From Clostridia bacterium (lineage in GTDB: Bacteria; Bacillota; Clostridia; Oscillospirales; QAMX01): a DNA stretch of 8,068 bases. This document shows positions 6,847-8,068 of the stretch, in pieces; positions within the stretch are counted from its first letter, which is position 1; each line of letters begins with the position of its first letter. The translations under genes and the position numbers were made by a program. The notes below the pieces were generated by a model, which was given only the letters and a program-made list of their open reading frames with translations, was not told the origin of the DNA and made no database searches. The stretch is taken from positions 1-8,068 of the forward strand of contig JAFYLV010000063.1 in assembly GCA_017556885.1 (NCBI GenBank), in the 5' to 3' direction.

Positions 6847-7245
6847 ATGTTTTGCAAAAACTGCGGTAAAGAAATGAATGATAATCAGGCCATCTGCCTG
6901 AATTGCGGCGTCAAGACCGGCGACGGTAACGCTTTCTGCCAGAATTGCGGTAAGTCCGTGGATCCTAATGCCGTTGTCTGCCTCGGCTGCGGCGTCGCCA
7001 TTAAGAAGGCCTCTTCCATCGGAATTGATGGTGATCTCGGCGGCCAGAGCAAGCTGACCGTTGTGCTCGTCTGCTTCTTCCTTGGCGGTCTCGGCATCCA
7101 CAACTTCATCATGGGCGAGACCAAGAAGGGTATTTTCAAGATCATCATGTCCTTTGTCTGCGGCATCGGCGGCATCCTCGCTTTGATCGACTTTGTTAAG
7201 ATCCTCATCGGCAAGTACGTCGTTGACCCCACCAAGCTCGTTTAA
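6847..7245 (+). CDS. double zinc-ribbon TM2-domain membrane protein
   Basis: The 132-residue protein has two tandem zinc ribbons, each with paired CxxC motifs (C3/C6 with C17/C20; C31/C34 with C45/C48), so it probably binds two zinc ions. A short glycine-rich linker leads to a TM2 domain from about 70 to 125: the first helix is LTVVLVCFFLGGLGIHNFIMG, followed by the helix pair around GIFKIIMSFVCGIGGILALIDF. TM2 proteins are widespread in bacteria, but their role is not established; the ribbon half should face the cytoplasm. AAGGGG (6832-6837) lies 9 bases before the ATG. The gene has its own promoter and terminator. It neighbours a DUF2752 gene; I have the impression the two families often sit together. 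Confidence 0.88.
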   Translation: MFCKNCGKEMNDNQAICLNCGVKTGDGNAFCQNCGKSVDPNAVVCLGCGVAIKKASSIGIDGDLGGQSKLTVVLVCFFLGGLGIHNFIMGETKKGIFKIIMSFVCGIGGILALIDFVKILIGKYVVDPTKLV

Positions 7246-7264
7246 TCGTCATTCCCAGCAATTC

Positions 7265-7299
7265 AGTCCTGCCCGGATCCTTTTCGGGCAGGACTTTTT
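7265..7299 (+). terminator. intrinsic terminator of the TM2 gene
   Basis: AGTCCTGCCCG (7265-7275) and CGGGCAGGACT (7285-7295) make a perfect 11-bp, GC-rich stem with a nine-base loop, followed by five T and then an AT-rich tail. Confidence 0.9.
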
Positions 7300-7314
7300 A
7301 TTTATTTTTCACAA

Positions 7315-7343
7315 TTGACAAAGTGTATGCTATATGGTATACT
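7315..7343 (+). promoter_or_regulatory. strong sigma-A promoter upstream of the hppA leader
   Basis: A perfect TTGACA (7315-7320) and TATACT (7338-7343, 5 of 6) are 17 bases apart. The predicted start is near 7350, almost 290 bases before the hppA start codon, so any hppA transcript from here carries a long leader. I see no equally good promoter between 7525 and 7638. Confidence 0.8.
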
Positions 7344-7361
7344 TCGTCCCGATCGAGACGA
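7344..7361. promoter_or_regulatory. 18-bp dyad at the transcription start (possible operator)
   Basis: TCGTCCCGATCGAGACGA is symmetric at 8 of 9 position pairs (only 7349 and 7356 do not match) and has CGATCG at its centre. It starts directly after the -10 box and covers the predicted start, where a bound repressor would block initiation. Part of it would also be transcribed and could fold, so DNA-level and RNA-level roles are both possible. Confidence 0.35.
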
Positions 7362-7524
7362 GTGGTGGAGTCTGTCATAGAGCACCCCGTTTTTTGCGGG
7401 CGCTTTATTTGTTTCGGTTCGGCACGGGGTCAATATCTCCGGGCCGGAAATAATTCTGCGTGCCTTTTTTGGGAAACAGGAATGATTTCGAGGACAGAAC
7501 CGTCAGGTTTTGTCCTCTTTTTTT
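7350..7524 (+). ncRNA. structured leader or small RNA upstream of hppA (unidentified)
   Basis: A roughly 175-nt transcript is predicted between the promoter at 7315-7343 and the terminator ending at 7524, with no credible reading frame. Hairpin A is AGC plus CCCG (7381-7389) with CGGG plus GCT (7397-7404), followed by a T-rich stretch. Hairpin B is GGCACG (7421-7426) with CGTGCC (7459-7464), followed by six T. The terminator at 7490-7524 is third. Alternative pairings exist: ACCCCGT (7384-7390) is exactly complementary to ACGGGGT (7424-7430), excluding both A and B; TCTGTC (7371-7376) matches GACAGA (7493-7498) in the terminator stem. It could be a transcription-attenuating riboswitch for hppA or a free-standing small RNA. 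I do not recognise a known consensus, and the fluoride riboswitch core is not evident. Confidence 0.5.
7490..7524 (+). terminator. strong intrinsic terminator 114 bases before hppA
   Basis: GAGGACAGAACC (7490-7501) pairs with GGTTTTGTCCTC (7506-7517) over 12 positions with one G-T pair and a GTCA loop, followed by seven T. There is no gene between it and the preceding promoter, so it ends either a small RNA or an attenuated hppA leader. The 114 bases from here to hppA (7525-7638) show no other structure I can name. Confidence 0.9.
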
Positions 7525-7638
7525 GTCCCGAATCAGCCGCGAAGCAATCCTTGAGCATAACCCGCAGGATACCCCTGTGCTCATGTGCCCTACTCTGCCG
7601 CCGCTTTGATACAAATATTTTCTCTTCGGAGGTCAATC

Positions 7639-8068
7639 ATGGAACTGAATGTCATGTTCTATTGCCTGTCCTTCCTCGTGGCGGTTTTAGGCTTTGCTTT
7701 TGCGGCCTATCTCTACCTGTGGGTGAAGAAGCAGCGCACCGAGAACGCAACCATCATCGAGGTCTCCGGCCTCATCCGCCAGGGCGCAAACACCTTTATG
7801 CGCCGTGAGTACAAGATCCTTGCGGTCTTTGCCCTCGCCCTTGCCGCGATCATTTTCGTTCTTCTGCCCGCTCCCCTGTGGTCTGAGAATGCAAACATCG
7901 CCCACAACATCGGCATGGCCGTCTCTTACATCTTCGGCACCGCACTTTCCGCCGTCGCCGGTAAGATCGGTATCATCGTTGCCGCCCTCTCCAATGCCCG
8001 CGCAGCCGAGGCTGCACAGAAGGGCATCAAGCCCGCCTTCCTCATCGGCTTCCGCGGCGGCGCCGTCA
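7639..8068 (+). CDS. hppA: membrane-bound ion-translocating pyrophosphatase, N-terminal part
   Basis: This family hydrolyses cytoplasmic pyrophosphate and uses the energy to pump H+ or Na+ out across the membrane. The 143 complete residues seen match the family's N terminus: a first membrane helix (about 6-29), the EVSGLIRQGANTFMRREYK segment (41-59), a second helix (about 60-81), a third region (about 90-117), then GKIGIIVAALSNARAAEAAQKG (108-129) and FRGGAV (138-143). Full-length members are usually close to 700 residues, so most of the protein, including the pyrophosphate site and the residues that separate K+-dependent, K+-independent, H+- and Na+-pumping types, is beyond the window. GGAGG at 7628-7632 lies 6 bases before the ATG. 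Expression may depend on readthrough of the terminator at 7490-7524. Confidence 0.93.
   Translation, partial: MELNVMFYCLSFLVAVLGFAFAAYLYLWVKKQRTENATIIEVSGLIRQGANTFMRREYKILAVFALALAAIIFVLLPAPLWSENANIAHNIGMAVSYIFGTALSAVAGKIGIIVAALSNARAAEAAQKGIKPAFLIGFRGGAV

Noticed and set aside
7350..7524. Fluoride (crcB) riboswitch, suggested by the pyrophosphatase context
   Set aside because: The conserved GGNGAUGG-type opening and the CUGAUGRCUCCUAC-type closing strand that I associate with that motif are not present.
7350..7524. 6S RNA or SRP RNA gene, suggested by the length of about 175 nt and the terminator
   Set aside because: I could not find a long 5'-3' closing stem with a central bubble as in 6S, nor the SRP GGAAGCAGC-type loop. 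It is left as unidentified, and a covariance scan could overturn this.
7323..7808. 161-codon + frame through the hppA leader
   Set aside because: It crosses the promoter -10 box, two terminator-like hairpins and then the first 170 bases of hppA in another frame; the translation shows no domain.

Overview
The window looks like the chromosome of a Gram-positive anaerobe of the class Clostridia, most likely a GC-rich gut Oscillospiraceae/Ruminococcaceae member (the Faecalibacterium/Gemmiger/Subdoligranulum neighbourhood is my guess). The reasons are the marked C-rich codon bias of most genes, strong GGAGG ribosome sites, TTGACA/TATAAT-type promoters with 17-18 base spacers, a membrane pyrophosphatase gene, and an intergenic array of small hairpins joined by TGATATAC-like linkers. 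Family calls come from reading the translations, not from database searches.

Layout. (1) Bases 1-1546 are AT-rich (coding sequence roughly one third GC by eye). They hold a membrane-anchored GGDEF diguanylate cyclase gene with its own promoter and a TTCG-loop terminator, then a non-coding tract with an inverted-repeat-bounded, hairpin-rich element and a second terminator with no gene in front of it. (2) Bases 1583-4807 are a GC-rich (about 60 percent) single-gene unit: near-consensus promoter, a 1016-residue cytoplasmic GH106-like glycoside hydrolase (alpha-L-rhamnosidase family) and a strong terminator. (3) Bases 4859-6757 hold a promoter preceded by three AAACGYTYC repeats, a YfcC/DcuC-type carboxylate or amino-acid transporter and, 10 bases later, a small DUF2752 membrane protein. 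(4) Bases 6773-7299 are a single-gene unit for a double-zinc-ribbon TM2 protein, with an extended -10 promoter and a terminator. (5) Bases 7315-8068 start with a strong promoter carrying an 18-bp dyad at its start site, then a structured RNA of about 175 nt ending in an excellent intrinsic terminator, then the start of hppA (membrane pyrophosphatase), which runs off the window.

How the genes relate. The units are mostly independent: nearly every gene has a visible promoter and terminator, so the window is not one pathway. The rhamnosidase would release L-rhamnose from glycosides inside the cell. The adjacent transporter belongs to a family that handles carboxylates or amino acids, so I do not pair the two. 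DUF2752 and TM2 are both small membrane proteins of unknown role and lie side by side.

The most interesting parts are the structured leader or small RNA ahead of hppA, the hairpin-array element behind the diguanylate cyclase, and the sharp base-composition change between regions 1 and 2. I see no convincing evidence of a wholly new multi-gene system.
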